Source of the DNA: Brevundimonas sp. ASV9
Lineage (GTDB): Bacteria; Pseudomonadota; Alphaproteobacteria; Caulobacterales; Caulobacteraceae
DNA length: 40,080 nt
Reading direction: 5' to 3'
NCBI RefSeq assembly: GCF_016429195.1
Contig: NZ_JAELUF010000019.1
Span: 1 to 40,080 of the forward strand
Position 1 is the first letter of the stretch. The number at the start of each line of letters is the position of its first letter. The notes beneath the pieces are model-generated. The model had not been told where the DNA came from, searched no databases, and worked only from the letters and a program-made list of their open reading frames with translations. Shown one piece after another: positions 17,526 through 25,269 of this stretch. The position numbers were made by a program, and so were the translations under genes.

Positions 17526-17539
17526 TGACACCGGTGCCA
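17526..17539. promoter_or_regulatory. Palindromic operator upstream of TonB receptor 2
   Basis: TGACACCGGTGCCA matches the ideal TGACACCGGTGTCA at 13 of 14 positions. It ends 28 bases before the receptor ATG and matches the motif at 5540-5551 and 162-175. The position suggests repression of receptor 2 by the same regulator. Confidence 0.65.
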
Positions 17540-17567
17540 GATGGACGCCGGGATGGGGAGAGAACGA

Positions 17568-20324
17568 ATGCGACGGACCAACACCCGGACTCTGTGCGCG
17601 GTTGGCGTATCCCTGGCGGCCCTGATGGGTGCGTCGGCGGCTGTGGCTCAGGCCCTTCCTGCCTCAGAACCCGTCACGCAAGACGCCGCCCAAGACGCAA
17701 CCGTGGTCGATGAAATCGTCGTCACCGGCTTTCGGTCCAGCCTGCAACAGGCGCTGAACATCAAGCGCCGCGAAGCCGGAGCGGTGGACGCCATCTTGGC
17801 CGAAGACATGGCCGACTTCCCCGATCAGAACCTGGCCGAAGCGATCCAGCGCCTGCCCGGCGTGACCATCGACCGCGTGAACGGCCAGGGCACCACCATC
17901 TCGGTGCGTGGTTTGGGTTCCGATTTCACCCGCACTCGCATCAACGGCCTGGAAGCCCAGGCCGCGTCTGGCGGCAACCGCAACCGCAGCTTCGACTTCT
18001 CAATGTTCGCGTCCGAACTGTTCAACAGCATCAAGGTTCGCAAGACGCAATCGGCCGAGATCGAAGAGGGCTCGCTGGGCGCCACAGTCGATCTGCAGAC
18101 GGGTCGCCCCCTGGACTTCGGCGGCAGCGGCCTGAACTCCGCCCTGTCTGTCCAGGGCTCGTACAATGATCTGTCTGAGAAGACGGTACCGCGGCTTGCG
18201 GGTCTGCTCAGCTGGTCGAACGAGGACCGAACTTTCGGCGCCCTGGTGTCAATCGCCTATTCCGAGCGCTCGCCAATCTTGGGCAGCTTCAACACGACGC
18301 GTTGGCAAAAGGGCGACCCGTCAAACGTCAACGCCGCTGGCAACCCCTATGGGCGCGGCCAGAACTTCGGCGGCTGCATTCCCTGCACCACGACGGCGCA
18401 ACGTGACGCCGTCCTGAACGCCTTCTATCCCCGCATACCGCGCTACACCTTGGGCAATACTCAGGAAGACCGCCTGGGCATGACGGGCGCGCTGCAATGG
18501 CGGCCGAGCGACCGCACCGAGGCGGTGCTGGACGTCCTGTGGTCGCGGTTCAACTCGGAACTGGAAAGCCCGAACATCGAAGCCTGGTCGTTCAGTCGCG
18601 CCAACGTCAACAGCGTCGTCGTGCGCGATTATGCGATCGACGCCGACAAGAACATCCTGTCCTACGGCGTCTTCGACAACATGCTGGTGCGCGCCGAGAA
18701 CGGCTTCACCCGCAACGAAAGCAACTTCTACCAGGCCTCTCTGAACGTCCGCCACGATTTCAGCGACCGGCTGCATGGCAATCTGAAGGTCGGCGCCAAC
18801 CGATCCGAAGCCCGCACGCCGCTCAATGTCGCCTATGCCTTCGAGGCCGCGGGCGTAAACGGCTACACCTTCGACTTCCGTGAGGACGATCGCCGGCCGC
18901 GCATCAACTACGGCTTTGACGTCACTTCGGGTCAACGCTTCACCCTGGTCAATGCGACGCGCAGCAACGCCGGCGGCAACTTTGACAACAAGGTCGGCGC
19001 CGGCTCATTGGCCTACGACTGGTCCGACTCCCTGACCTTCAAGATCGGCGGCGAGTATCGCACCTATGGGTTCGAGACCTTTGGCCTGACACGGACCAAA
19101 ACGTCTCCGACCGGCGCCGATCGACTGACCGGGGTCGACAGCATCGGACGCGTCGTCAGCATCGGGGATGGAGTAAGCGCCGGCGCAGGCTCGGACCTCA
19201 GCTTCATCGTTCCCGACATTTCCAAGATTGCTGACTTCCTCAGCTTCTACGACGATCCCTTGGTGCCTAATCGCAGCGAGCGTGAAGTGGACGAAACGGA
19301 TAAAGGCGTCTTCCTCCAAGCCGACTTCAACACGACTGTCGGAGGTATGGTCCTGCGCGGCAATGCCGGCATCCGCTACGCCCAGACCGAGGTCACGGCC
19401 AAAGGCTGGCAAACCATCGCAGTGGGGACGCCGCCGATCACGACCTATGACTACGTGACAACCGACAACGATTATGACGACGTCTTGCCGTCCTTCAACC
19501 TGGCGCTGGAGCCGCGTGACGACGTCGTGATTCGCCTGGGCGCCGCCAAGGTGATGTCCCGTCCGACCCTCGGCGATCTGACCCCGGGCGGCAGCGTCTC
19601 ACCGACCACCCGCACAGTCTCCTACGGAAATCCGCTTCTCGACCCGTTCCGCGCCACCAACTACGATTTCTCGGTCGAGTGGTATTTTCAGAATGAGGCC
19701 CTTTTGGCCGCCGCCGTCTTCTACAAAGACATCGACAGCTTCATCACATCCGAAACAGTCGGCATCCCCTACAACCAGCTGGGCCTGCCAAACGAATTGC
19801 TTCAGGGCGCTGCCAGCCCGACTGACATTTTCCAGGTCACGCGCCGCCTGAACGGCGAAGGCGGCGCGCTGAAAGGGATCGAAATCCAGTATCAGCAACC
19901 CTTCACCTTCCTGCCCGGTCTTTGGTCCAACTTCGGCTTCACCGGGAACGTCACGTGGGTTGATTCCGAAGTCAGCTACGGCACGGCCGGCAAAAACCGC
20001 CTGACGGGCCAGTCGAAGAACACCGCCAACGCGACCCTGTATTATGAGGATGGCCCGTTCCAGGCCCGCGTCTCGATCGCACACCGCAGCCAGTATCTGC
20101 TGTCCTTCCCCGGCGCGAACGGCAACTCCGAAGAAGGCGTCAACGACACCACCAATGTCGATGCCTCCATGTCCTACGAGTTCACGCCGAACCTGACCTT
20201 CTCGCTCGAAGGCATCAATCTGACGGACGCCTACACCGACCGTTATGTCGATGTGACCAACCGCGTGTCCGACTACCGTCACACCGGCCGAGAGATCGCC
20301 GTGGGATTGCGCTGGAAGTATTGA
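17568..20324 (+). CDS. TonB-dependent receptor (Xanthomonas/Caulobacter type), paralogue of receptor 1
   Basis: This 918-residue outer-membrane receptor has a signal peptide (MRRTNTRTLCAVGVSLAALM... ASAAVAQ, about 1-28). It carries VDEIVVTGFRSSLQQALNIKR, a plug with ADFPDQNLAEAIQRLPGVTIDR and ISVRGLGSDFTRTRINGLEAQ, and a barrel ending IAVGLRWKY. The start is placed at ATG 17568 with GGGGAG about 10 bases upstream; the longer open frame from 17541 runs in from the operator. It resembles the receptor at 2605-5466 most strongly in the first 200 residues, while the barrels differ more, which suggests import of different oligosaccharides from the same glycan. It is probably transcribed from its own regulated promoter behind the PL22 gene. 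Confidence 0.93.
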   Translation: MRRTNTRTLCAVGVSLAALMGASAAVAQALPASEPVTQDAAQDATVVDEIVVTGFRSSLQQALNIKRREAGAVDAILAEDMADFPDQNLAEAIQRLPGVTIDRVNGQGTTISVRGLGSDFTRTRINGLEAQAASGGNRNRSFDFSMFASELFNSIKVRKTQSAEIEEGSLGATVDLQTGRPLDFGGSGLNSALSVQGSYNDLSEKTVPRLAGLLSWSNEDRTFGALVSIAYSERSPILGSFNTTRWQKGDPSNVNAAGNPYGRGQNFGGCIPCTTTAQRDAVLNAFYPRIPRYTLGNTQEDRLGMTGALQWRPSDRTEAVLDVLWSRFNSELESPNIEAWSFSRANVNSVVVRDYAIDADKNILSYGVFDNMLVRAENGFTRNESNFYQASLNVRHDFSDRLHGNLKVGANRSEARTPLNVAYAFEAAGVNGYTFDFREDDRRPRINYGFDVTSGQRFTLVNATRSNAGGNFDNKVGAGSLAYDWSDSLTFKIGGEYRTYGFETFGLTRTKTSPTGADRLTGVDSIGRVVSIGDGVSAGAGSDLSFIVPDISKIADFLSFYDDPLVPNRSEREVDETDKGVFLQADFNTTVGGMVLRGNAGIRYAQTEVTAKGWQTIAVGTPPITTYDYVTTDNDYDDVLPSFNLALEPRDDVVIRLGAAKVMSRPTLGDLTPGGSVSPTTRTVSYGNPLLDPFRATNYDFSVEWYFQNEALLAAAVFYKDIDSFITSETVGIPYNQLGLPNELLQGAASPTDIFQVTRRLNGEGGALKGIEIQYQQPFTFLPGLWSNFGFTGNVTWVDSEVSYGTAGKNRLTGQSKNTANATLYYEDGPFQARVSIAHRSQYLLSFPGANGNSEEGVNDTTNVDASMSYEFTPNLTFSLEGINLTDAYTDRYVDVTNRVSDYRHTGREIAVGLRWKY

Positions 20325-20361
20325 GCTTCCCTCCCTGACGCCTCCAGCGTGACAAACTAAG

Positions 20362-20393
20362 GGCCCGGAGCGAACAGCTCCGGGCCTTCTTTT
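20362..20393 (+). terminator. Rho-independent terminator of TonB receptor 2
   Basis: GGCCCGGAGC, loop GAACA, GCTCCGGGCC, then TTCTTTT. This perfect 10-base-pair stem with a T-tract lies 38 bases after the receptor stop and closes the carbohydrate locus. Confidence 0.93.
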
Positions 20394-20908
20394 CCAGGTC
20401 AAGCGTGTAATGGTCGGAGTAAAATTCTTTTCTGTAGCAGGTTGGTATCCGCAACCAATCAAACACGAGGGTCGGCGTGCGCCAGCACTGTATATTCATC
20501 TACACGCGAAAATGTGAATTTTTACAACTTACCAACTTCACTCGTCAACCTGTGATAAGCTTTTTTCGGTATTGCCGCACCCTCTTACTCCGTTCAGACG
20601 AAGAAACGGGAGGAGTTGCAATCTGAGTATTTCGCACAGCTCAACAGTAAACCAGACCCAGAGGGTGTGTCGTTTCATGCGAGTTTCAGGAGGGCCAATC
20701 GAAACGCAGATGAGCCGCAGCGACGTCCAAGTCGTTAGCAACTACTTGCGACAGCAGTGGTCATCAACACTAGGGCACGCTTGCACCAACGCTGGAGGGC
20801 GAATGAGCCGAATAGGTTTCAAGGCCACATTCCACTCGAAATTCAGGATCGAGTGTATTCGTCGGCAAACCCCGCACCGATTCAAAAACTGTTCGTAAAA
20901 ATGCAAGG
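20394..20908. other. Gene-poor, lower-GC stretch between receptor 2 and tRNA-Ser
   Basis: About 515 bases with visibly more A and T than the surrounding genes and no convincing coding sequence. Short open frames exist on both strands, but none has a good ribosome-binding site plus family signature. A stretch encoding [16 protein letters not shown] (about 20713-20760, plus) faintly resembles the C-terminal helix of c-type cytochromes (S-D-x-x-V-x-x-x-x-N-Y-L-R) and could be a decayed fragment. The stretch abuts the 3' end of a tRNA gene, a common integration site, but no integrase and no duplicated tRNA end was seen. Confidence 0.5.
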
Positions 20909-20998
20909 TGGCGGACAGAGAGGGATTCGAACCCTCGGTAGGCTTTCACCTACACACGCTTTCCAAGCGTGCGCGATCGACCACTCCGCCACCTGTCC
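20909..20998 (-). tRNA. tRNA-Ser(GGA)
   Basis: Read on the minus strand, the acceptor GGACAGG pairs with TCTGTCC (one G-U pair), the discriminator is G and CCA is encoded. The anticodon arm CACGC-TTGGAAA-GCGTG gives anticodon GGA, reading UCC and UCU. The long variable arm (GTAGGTGAAAGCCTAC region) and the T-arm GAGGGTTCGAATCCCTC are typical of a class II serine tRNA. Coordinates include the CCA. Confidence 0.96.
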
Positions 20999-21137
20999 GT
21001 TTCACGCTGCGTCTTGCGCGCCGCCGGAGGTCGATCCGGCGGGAGGCGGGCCTGATAGAACACACTCGCCCCCTCGGCAAGCGCCTCTCGCATCCCCATA
21101 TGGACTTCAACGCCATTTTCCGATGAGAGAGCCGCAA

Positions 21138-21788
21138 ATGCTGTTCAAGAAGACCGCCGAAATGCCCACACCCGAGACCGCCCTGCCCGGCCGCGCCGAG
21201 CCGCTGGACACCGATGTGAACCACTATGTCAGCGGCCATCCGCTGAAAGGGCCCTATCCCGACGGTTTTCAGACCGCCATCTTCGGCATGGGCTGTTTCT
21301 GGGGCGTGGAGCGCATCTTCTGGCAGTTGCCGGGCGTCTGGGTGACCTCGGCCGGCTATTCCGGCGGGATTACGCCCAACCCGACCTATGAAGAGACCTG
21401 CACCGGCCGGACGGGTCATACCGAGGTGGTCAAGGTCGTGTTCGACCCGAGCGTCATCACCTACGCCGAACTGCTGAAGGCCTTCTGGGAGAACCACGAC
21501 CCGACCCAGGGCATGCGCCAGGGCAACGACATCGGCACCACCTATCGCTCGGCCATCTACACGCTGAACGCCGAGCAGCAGGCGGAGGCGGAAGCCTCTC
21601 GCGACGCCTATCAGGCCGCCCTGACCCAGGCCGGGCGCGGGAAGATCACCACCGAGATCGAGCCGGCGGGCGACTATTTCTACGCCGAGGGTTATCACCA
21701 GGGCTATCTGGCCAAGAACCCGGCCGGATACTGTGGCATCGGCGGGACCGGCGTGGTCTGCCCGATCGGGGTCGGCGTCGACGCCTGA
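21138..21788 (+). CDS. msrA: Peptide-methionine (S)-S-oxide reductase MsrA
   Basis: This 216-residue protein has the catalytic [10 protein letters not shown] with Cys53. It is followed by [32 protein letters not shown], given here only as family landmarks [14 protein letters not shown] and FDP, then [23 protein letters not shown] in the same order as known MsrA proteins, and [10 protein letters not shown] near the C terminus. It repairs oxidised free and protein-bound methionine in the cytoplasm using thioredoxin. A Cys pair near the C terminus (GYCG and VVCPIG) could act in disulfide recycling. I chose ATG 21138 (MLFKKT); ATG 21123 would add five residues. Confidence 0.95.
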   Translation: MLFKKTAEMPTPETALPGRAEPLDTDVNHYVSGHPLKGPYPDGFQTAIFGMGCFWGVERIFWQLPGVWVTSAGYSGGITPNPTYEETCTGRTGHTEVVKVVFDPSVITYAELLKAFWENHDPTQGMRQGNDIGTTYRSAIYTLNAEQQAEAEASRDAYQAALTQAGRGKITTEIEPAGDYFYAEGYHQGYLAKNPAGYCGIGGTGVVCPIGVGVDA

Positions 21789-21798
21789 CGCATCCGAC

Positions 21799-21823
21799 GG
21801 CCGCCGGGTTTCAACCGGCGGCC
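21799..21823 (+). terminator. Hairpin after msrA, no clear T-tract
   Basis: GGCCGCCGG, loop GTTTCAA, CCGGCGGCC: a perfect 9-base-pair stem 10 bases after the msrA stop. No T-run follows, so it may be only a weak terminator or an mRNA 3'-end protector. Confidence 0.4.
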
Positions 21824-21859
21824 AGTCGGCCTATGGATCGGCGAAAAATGGGAGCGTTC

Positions 21860-23182
21860 ATGTCCGCCTTCGTCCATCCTGACGAGATCCGCAGCCGGTT
21901 TTCGGCCGCCCTGTCCGCCATGTACCGTGCCGAGGTGCCGCAATACGGCGACCTGCTGACGCTGGTGGCGGACATCAATGCGCAGACCTTGAAGGCGGAT
22001 GCCGGCAGCGCCGACCGGCTGGCGGCGTCTGGCGAACTGGCGCGTCTGTCGGAGGAACGCCACGGCGCCATCCGCGTCGGCACGGCCGACGAACTGACCA
22101 CGATCGCGCGCGCCTTTGCGGTGATGGGGATGGAGCCGGTCAGCTATTACAACCTGGCCCCCGCCGGAGTGCCGGTCCATTCGACCGCCTTCCGCCCTGT
22201 CGATCCGGCGGCCCTGGCGCGCAATCCGTTCCGGGTCTTCACCTCGCTGCTGCGGCTGGAGTTGATCGAGGACGAAGCCTTGCGCGCGGAGGCGGCCGCG
22301 ACCCTGGCCCGCCGCGACATCTTCACCCCCGGCGCGCGTCAGCTGATCGAGACGGCGCAGGCCGCCGGCGGTCTGGACGAGGCTCAGGCCGATCGTTTCG
22401 TCTCCGAACTGCTGGAGACTTTCCGCTGGCACGCCCAGGCGACCGTCAGCGCCCAGACCTACGAACGGCTGGTCGCCGCCCACCGACTGATCGCCGATGT
22501 GGTCAGTTTCAAGGGGCCGCACATCAACCACCTGACGCCTCGCACGCTGGATATCGACGCGACCCAGGCCGCCATGCCCGCACGCGGCATTTCACCCAAA
22601 GAAACCATCGAGGGCCCGCCCGCCCGCGCCTGTCCGATCCTGCTGCGCCAGACCAGCTTCAAGGCATTGCAGGAGGCGATCACCTTCCCCGGCGCCGACG
22701 GCCCCACGGCGGGCGCCCACACCGCCCGCTTCGGCGAGATCGAACAGCGCGGCTGCGCCCTGACCCCCGCCGGTCGCGCCCTGTATGACGAGGCCCTGGC
22801 GAAGAAGGACTTCTCGGCCCTGCCCGACGACTGGGACGCCCTGCGCCGCGCAGACCTCGCCTGGTTCCGCTATCGCGCGACGCCTGAGGGTCTCGCCGCA
22901 CGCGCCGAGGCCGCCGATCTGGACGCCCTGATCGCCTCGGGCCACGTCGTCGCCGAACCCATCACCTACGAAGACTTCCTGCCTGTCAGCGCCGCAGGCA
23001 TCTTCCAGTCCAACCTGGGGTCGGAGGCCCGCGAAACCGCCTATGCCGTCGACCCCGCCAAGGCCGATTTCGAGCAGGCGCTTGGTCGTCCGGTCAAGGA
23101 CGAGATGGCCCTGTATCGCGCCGAACAGGACGCCTCGATCACAGCGACGCTGAAGGCCTTGGGCCTGACGGAGACGGTCTAG
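21860..23182 (+). CDS. hglS: 2-oxoadipate dioxygenase/decarboxylase (HglS/YdcJ, DUF1338 family)
   Basis: This 440-residue VOC-fold metalloenzyme has VPVHSTAFRPVD, FKGPHINHLTPRTLD and FGEIEQRGCALTPAGR, which hold the His, His and Glu expected to bind Fe(II), plus the closing YEDFLPVSAAGIFQSNLG. The family converts 2-oxoadipate to D-2-hydroxyglutarate, a step of D-lysine/2-aminoadipate catabolism. No other lysine-catabolic gene is nearby. The start at ATG 21860 follows GGGAG by about 6 bases; the frame is open nine codons further upstream. The family is firm; the substrate is inferred from characterised relatives. Confidence 0.85.
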   Translation: MSAFVHPDEIRSRFSAALSAMYRAEVPQYGDLLTLVADINAQTLKADAGSADRLAASGELARLSEERHGAIRVGTADELTTIARAFAVMGMEPVSYYNLAPAGVPVHSTAFRPVDPAALARNPFRVFTSLLRLELIEDEALRAEAAATLARRDIFTPGARQLIETAQAAGGLDEAQADRFVSELLETFRWHAQATVSAQTYERLVAAHRLIADVVSFKGPHINHLTPRTLDIDATQAAMPARGISPKETIEGPPARACPILLRQTSFKALQEAITFPGADGPTAGAHTARFGEIEQRGCALTPAGRALYDEALAKKDFSALPDDWDALRRADLAWFRYRATPEGLAARAEAADLDALIASGHVVAEPITYEDFLPVSAAGIFQSNLGSEARETAYAVDPAKADFEQALGRPVKDEMALYRAEQDASITATLKALGLTETV

Positions 23183-23193
23183 TCCGTTCAACC

Positions 23194-23222
23194 GGATGCG
23201 GGGCTGGCGGCGCCCCGCGTCC
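23194..23222. terminator. Strong hairpin between hglS and the acyltransferase gene
   Basis: GGATGCGGGGC and GCCCCGCGTCC form an 11-pair stem (one G-U) with a 7-base loop, starting 12 bases after the hglS stop. No T-tract follows. It is a possible terminator or transcript boundary. Confidence 0.4.
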
Positions 23223-23268
23223 ATCCGGCGTCTTGCCTGATGCGCAGACGCGGATCATAGACGCGGCC

Positions 23269-25116
23269 GTGAACCCATCCGCTTCCCCGACCCAGCGCCG
23301 TTACGATCTCGACTGGATCCGGGTCGGCGCCTTCGGCCTGCTGATCCTGTATCATGTGGGCCTGGTTTACGGGGTCTATGACTGGCACATCCACAGCGCC
23401 CACACCTTCGAGTGGATGCGTGAGGCGATCCTGGTCACCAATCCCTGGCGGCTGACCCTGCTGTTTCTGGTGTCGGGCGCCGCTCTGCGGTTCATGACCT
23501 TCCGGCGCACCCCGCGCGAGGTCGCCCGCGCCCGGTTCGAGCGGCTGGTCCCGCCCCTGATCTTCGGCGCCCTGGTTCTGGTGCCGATCCAGTCCTGGAT
23601 CGAGTCGATGGACAAGGGCGGCTGGCCCGGCGGCGTCGTCGGCTTCGTCGCCTGGCTGGGTCATGAGTTCGGCTGGAGCGGTCTCGCCGACGGCGTGCCG
23701 GTCAACCATCTGTGGTTCATCGTCTATATCGCCGTTTACAGCCTGGTCGCCGTCGTCCTGTGGCGTCAGCCCGGCCTGATCGAGCGCTTGGGCAATGGGC
23801 TGGAAAAGGCGCTGACAGGCCCGCGTCTGCTGATCCTGCCGATCCTCTATCTCTTCGCCATCCGGTGGCTGCTCTTTCCTTGGTTCGGCCTGACCAACAC
23901 CCTGCACAACGACTGGTATAATCACGCCCTATCGCTGGTCGCTTTCCTGTTCGGCTTCAGCATCGTGGGCCGCGAGAGCCTGTGGCGCACGATGGAGCGG
24001 TATCGCTGGATCGCCTTGGCCCTGGCGGCCGTCGCCCTGCCGATCATGATGGTCCAGGTCTGGCATCCCGGCGCGCGGGCCTTCTGGGGCGTGCCCAAGG
24101 CCGCCGTTTACGGCGTCGACCAATGGGCGGTGATCGTCGCCATCCTGGGCTTCGGCTATCGCCATCTGCGCGACCGGGGCGGTCCTGCGCTCAACTATCT
24201 GACCCAGGCGACCTTCCCCCTCTATCTGGCGCACCAGACGGTGCTGGTCGCGGCCGTCTGGATCATCCGCCCGGCGAAGCTTCCCGCGCCGGTCGAACTG
24301 CTGTCCCTGATCGCCATCACCTTCGTCGGCAGCCTGGCGATCTATGAGGTCGTGCGTCGCATCCCGGCCATTCGCCCGCTGTGGGGGCTGAAGCCGCTGG
24401 ACGGCCGGCCCTGGCCGCTGGACCTCCGGGCCCTGCTGAAACCGCAGCTTCGCTATCACCGCCGTCGTCGTCTGCTGGGCGTGGGCGTCGCAGCCCCGCT
24501 TCTGGCCCTGACGGTGGTCGCCGTGGCCATTCTGGCCTACCCCGGCTTCAACAATGCGACCCAATATCTCAGCGAACTGGGCGGGGCGACGGCCAAGGCG
24601 CCGATCATCTTCAACGGCGGGGTCTTCGTCGCCGGCGTCATGGCCAGTCTGGCGGGGATCGGCTTTGGCCTGGCCATCTACGCCCTGACCGGCGCGCGGG
24701 TCGCGGCCTGGGTCATCGCCATCGTCTTCATCCTGGCCGGCGGCGGCATGTCGGCCTCGACCCTGTGGCCCTGGCCCGATCCACGCCACATGATCATCAA
24801 CCTGGCCCTGGGCATCCAGCTGGCGCCGATGCTGCTGCTGTGGGGGTTGGCCAAACGCCGGGACGTGCCGCGCCTGAAGCTCTTCCTCGTCGTCACCTTC
24901 GTCGTCATGGCGATTCTGACGGTCATGACCAAGCACCTCGTCTTCCCCGGCACGGTCAATGACGCCAACGTCGGCTGGTGGGAGCGCCTGTATGCCATCG
25001 TCCTGGTCTGCTGGGTGGGGGTTGCAGCCTGGGTCCTGGACCGTAAACTGCTGTCGGTCGCCACGGAGTCGCCGCACGGTCGCCCGGCTGCCGCCTCGTT
25101 CGACGTCCCCGCCTGA
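23269..25116 (+). CDS. Acyltransferase-3 family integral membrane protein with extra C-terminal membrane domain
   Basis: This protein has about 615 residues. The N-terminal half starts RRYDLDWIRVGAFGLLILYHVG, the acyltransferase-3 signature with its membrane His, followed by LFLVSGAALRFM, VNHLWFIVYI and FPLYLAHQTVLV, about ten membrane helices in all. After LKPQLRYHRRRRLLG a second hydrophobic block of roughly five to six helices follows (about 415-595), resembling small DUF998-type membrane proteins. Family enzymes move acyl groups onto membrane-exposed glycans. OpgC, which succinylates periplasmic glucans, is a relative, and the next gene is opgH. The start is uncertain: GTG 23269 is used, while TTG 23233 would add 12 residues and neither has a clear ribosome-binding site. 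Confidence 0.78.
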   Translation: MNPSASPTQRRYDLDWIRVGAFGLLILYHVGLVYGVYDWHIHSAHTFEWMREAILVTNPWRLTLLFLVSGAALRFMTFRRTPREVARARFERLVPPLIFGALVLVPIQSWIESMDKGGWPGGVVGFVAWLGHEFGWSGLADGVPVNHLWFIVYIAVYSLVAVVLWRQPGLIERLGNGLEKALTGPRLLILPILYLFAIRWLLFPWFGLTNTLHNDWYNHALSLVAFLFGFSIVGRESLWRTMERYRWIALALAAVALPIMMVQVWHPGARAFWGVPKAAVYGVDQWAVIVAILGFGYRHLRDRGGPALNYLTQATFPLYLAHQTVLVAAVWIIRPAKLPAPVELLSLIAITFVGSLAIYEVVRRIPAIRPLWGLKPLDGRPWPLDLRALLKPQLRYHRRRRLLGVGVAAPLLALTVVAVAILAYPGFNNATQYLSELGGATAKAPIIFNGGVFVAGVMASLAGIGFGLAIYALTGARVAAWVIAIVFILAGGGMSASTLWPWPDPRHMIINLALGIQLAPMLLLWGLAKRRDVPRLKLFLVVTFVVMAILTVMTKHLVFPGTVNDANVGWWERLYAIVLVCWVGVAAWVLDRKLLSVATESPHGRPAAASFDVPA

Positions 25117-25269
25117 CTTCACCCCCACATTTTTTGGTTTCATCAACATTGCGTGATTGAAAATCGCGTGAATGTGATCGATTATGCGGGTCGTGTTGCA
25201 GTGCAGCACTCCGCGTCGTCCCCAGCCCTCGGGACGACATCCGGTTCACTCGGGGGCGTCCAGAGCGGC

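Noticed and set aside
20572..20898. 108-codon plus-strand frame in the low-GC gap
   Set aside because: No ribosome-binding site or family signature, and Cys/Arg-rich random-like composition; only a short stretch hints at a remnant, reported separately.
25153..25269. GTG 25153 as the opgH start, adding 39 residues
   Set aside because: The added segment lacks OpgH features; ATG 25270 begins the expected N-terminal region.
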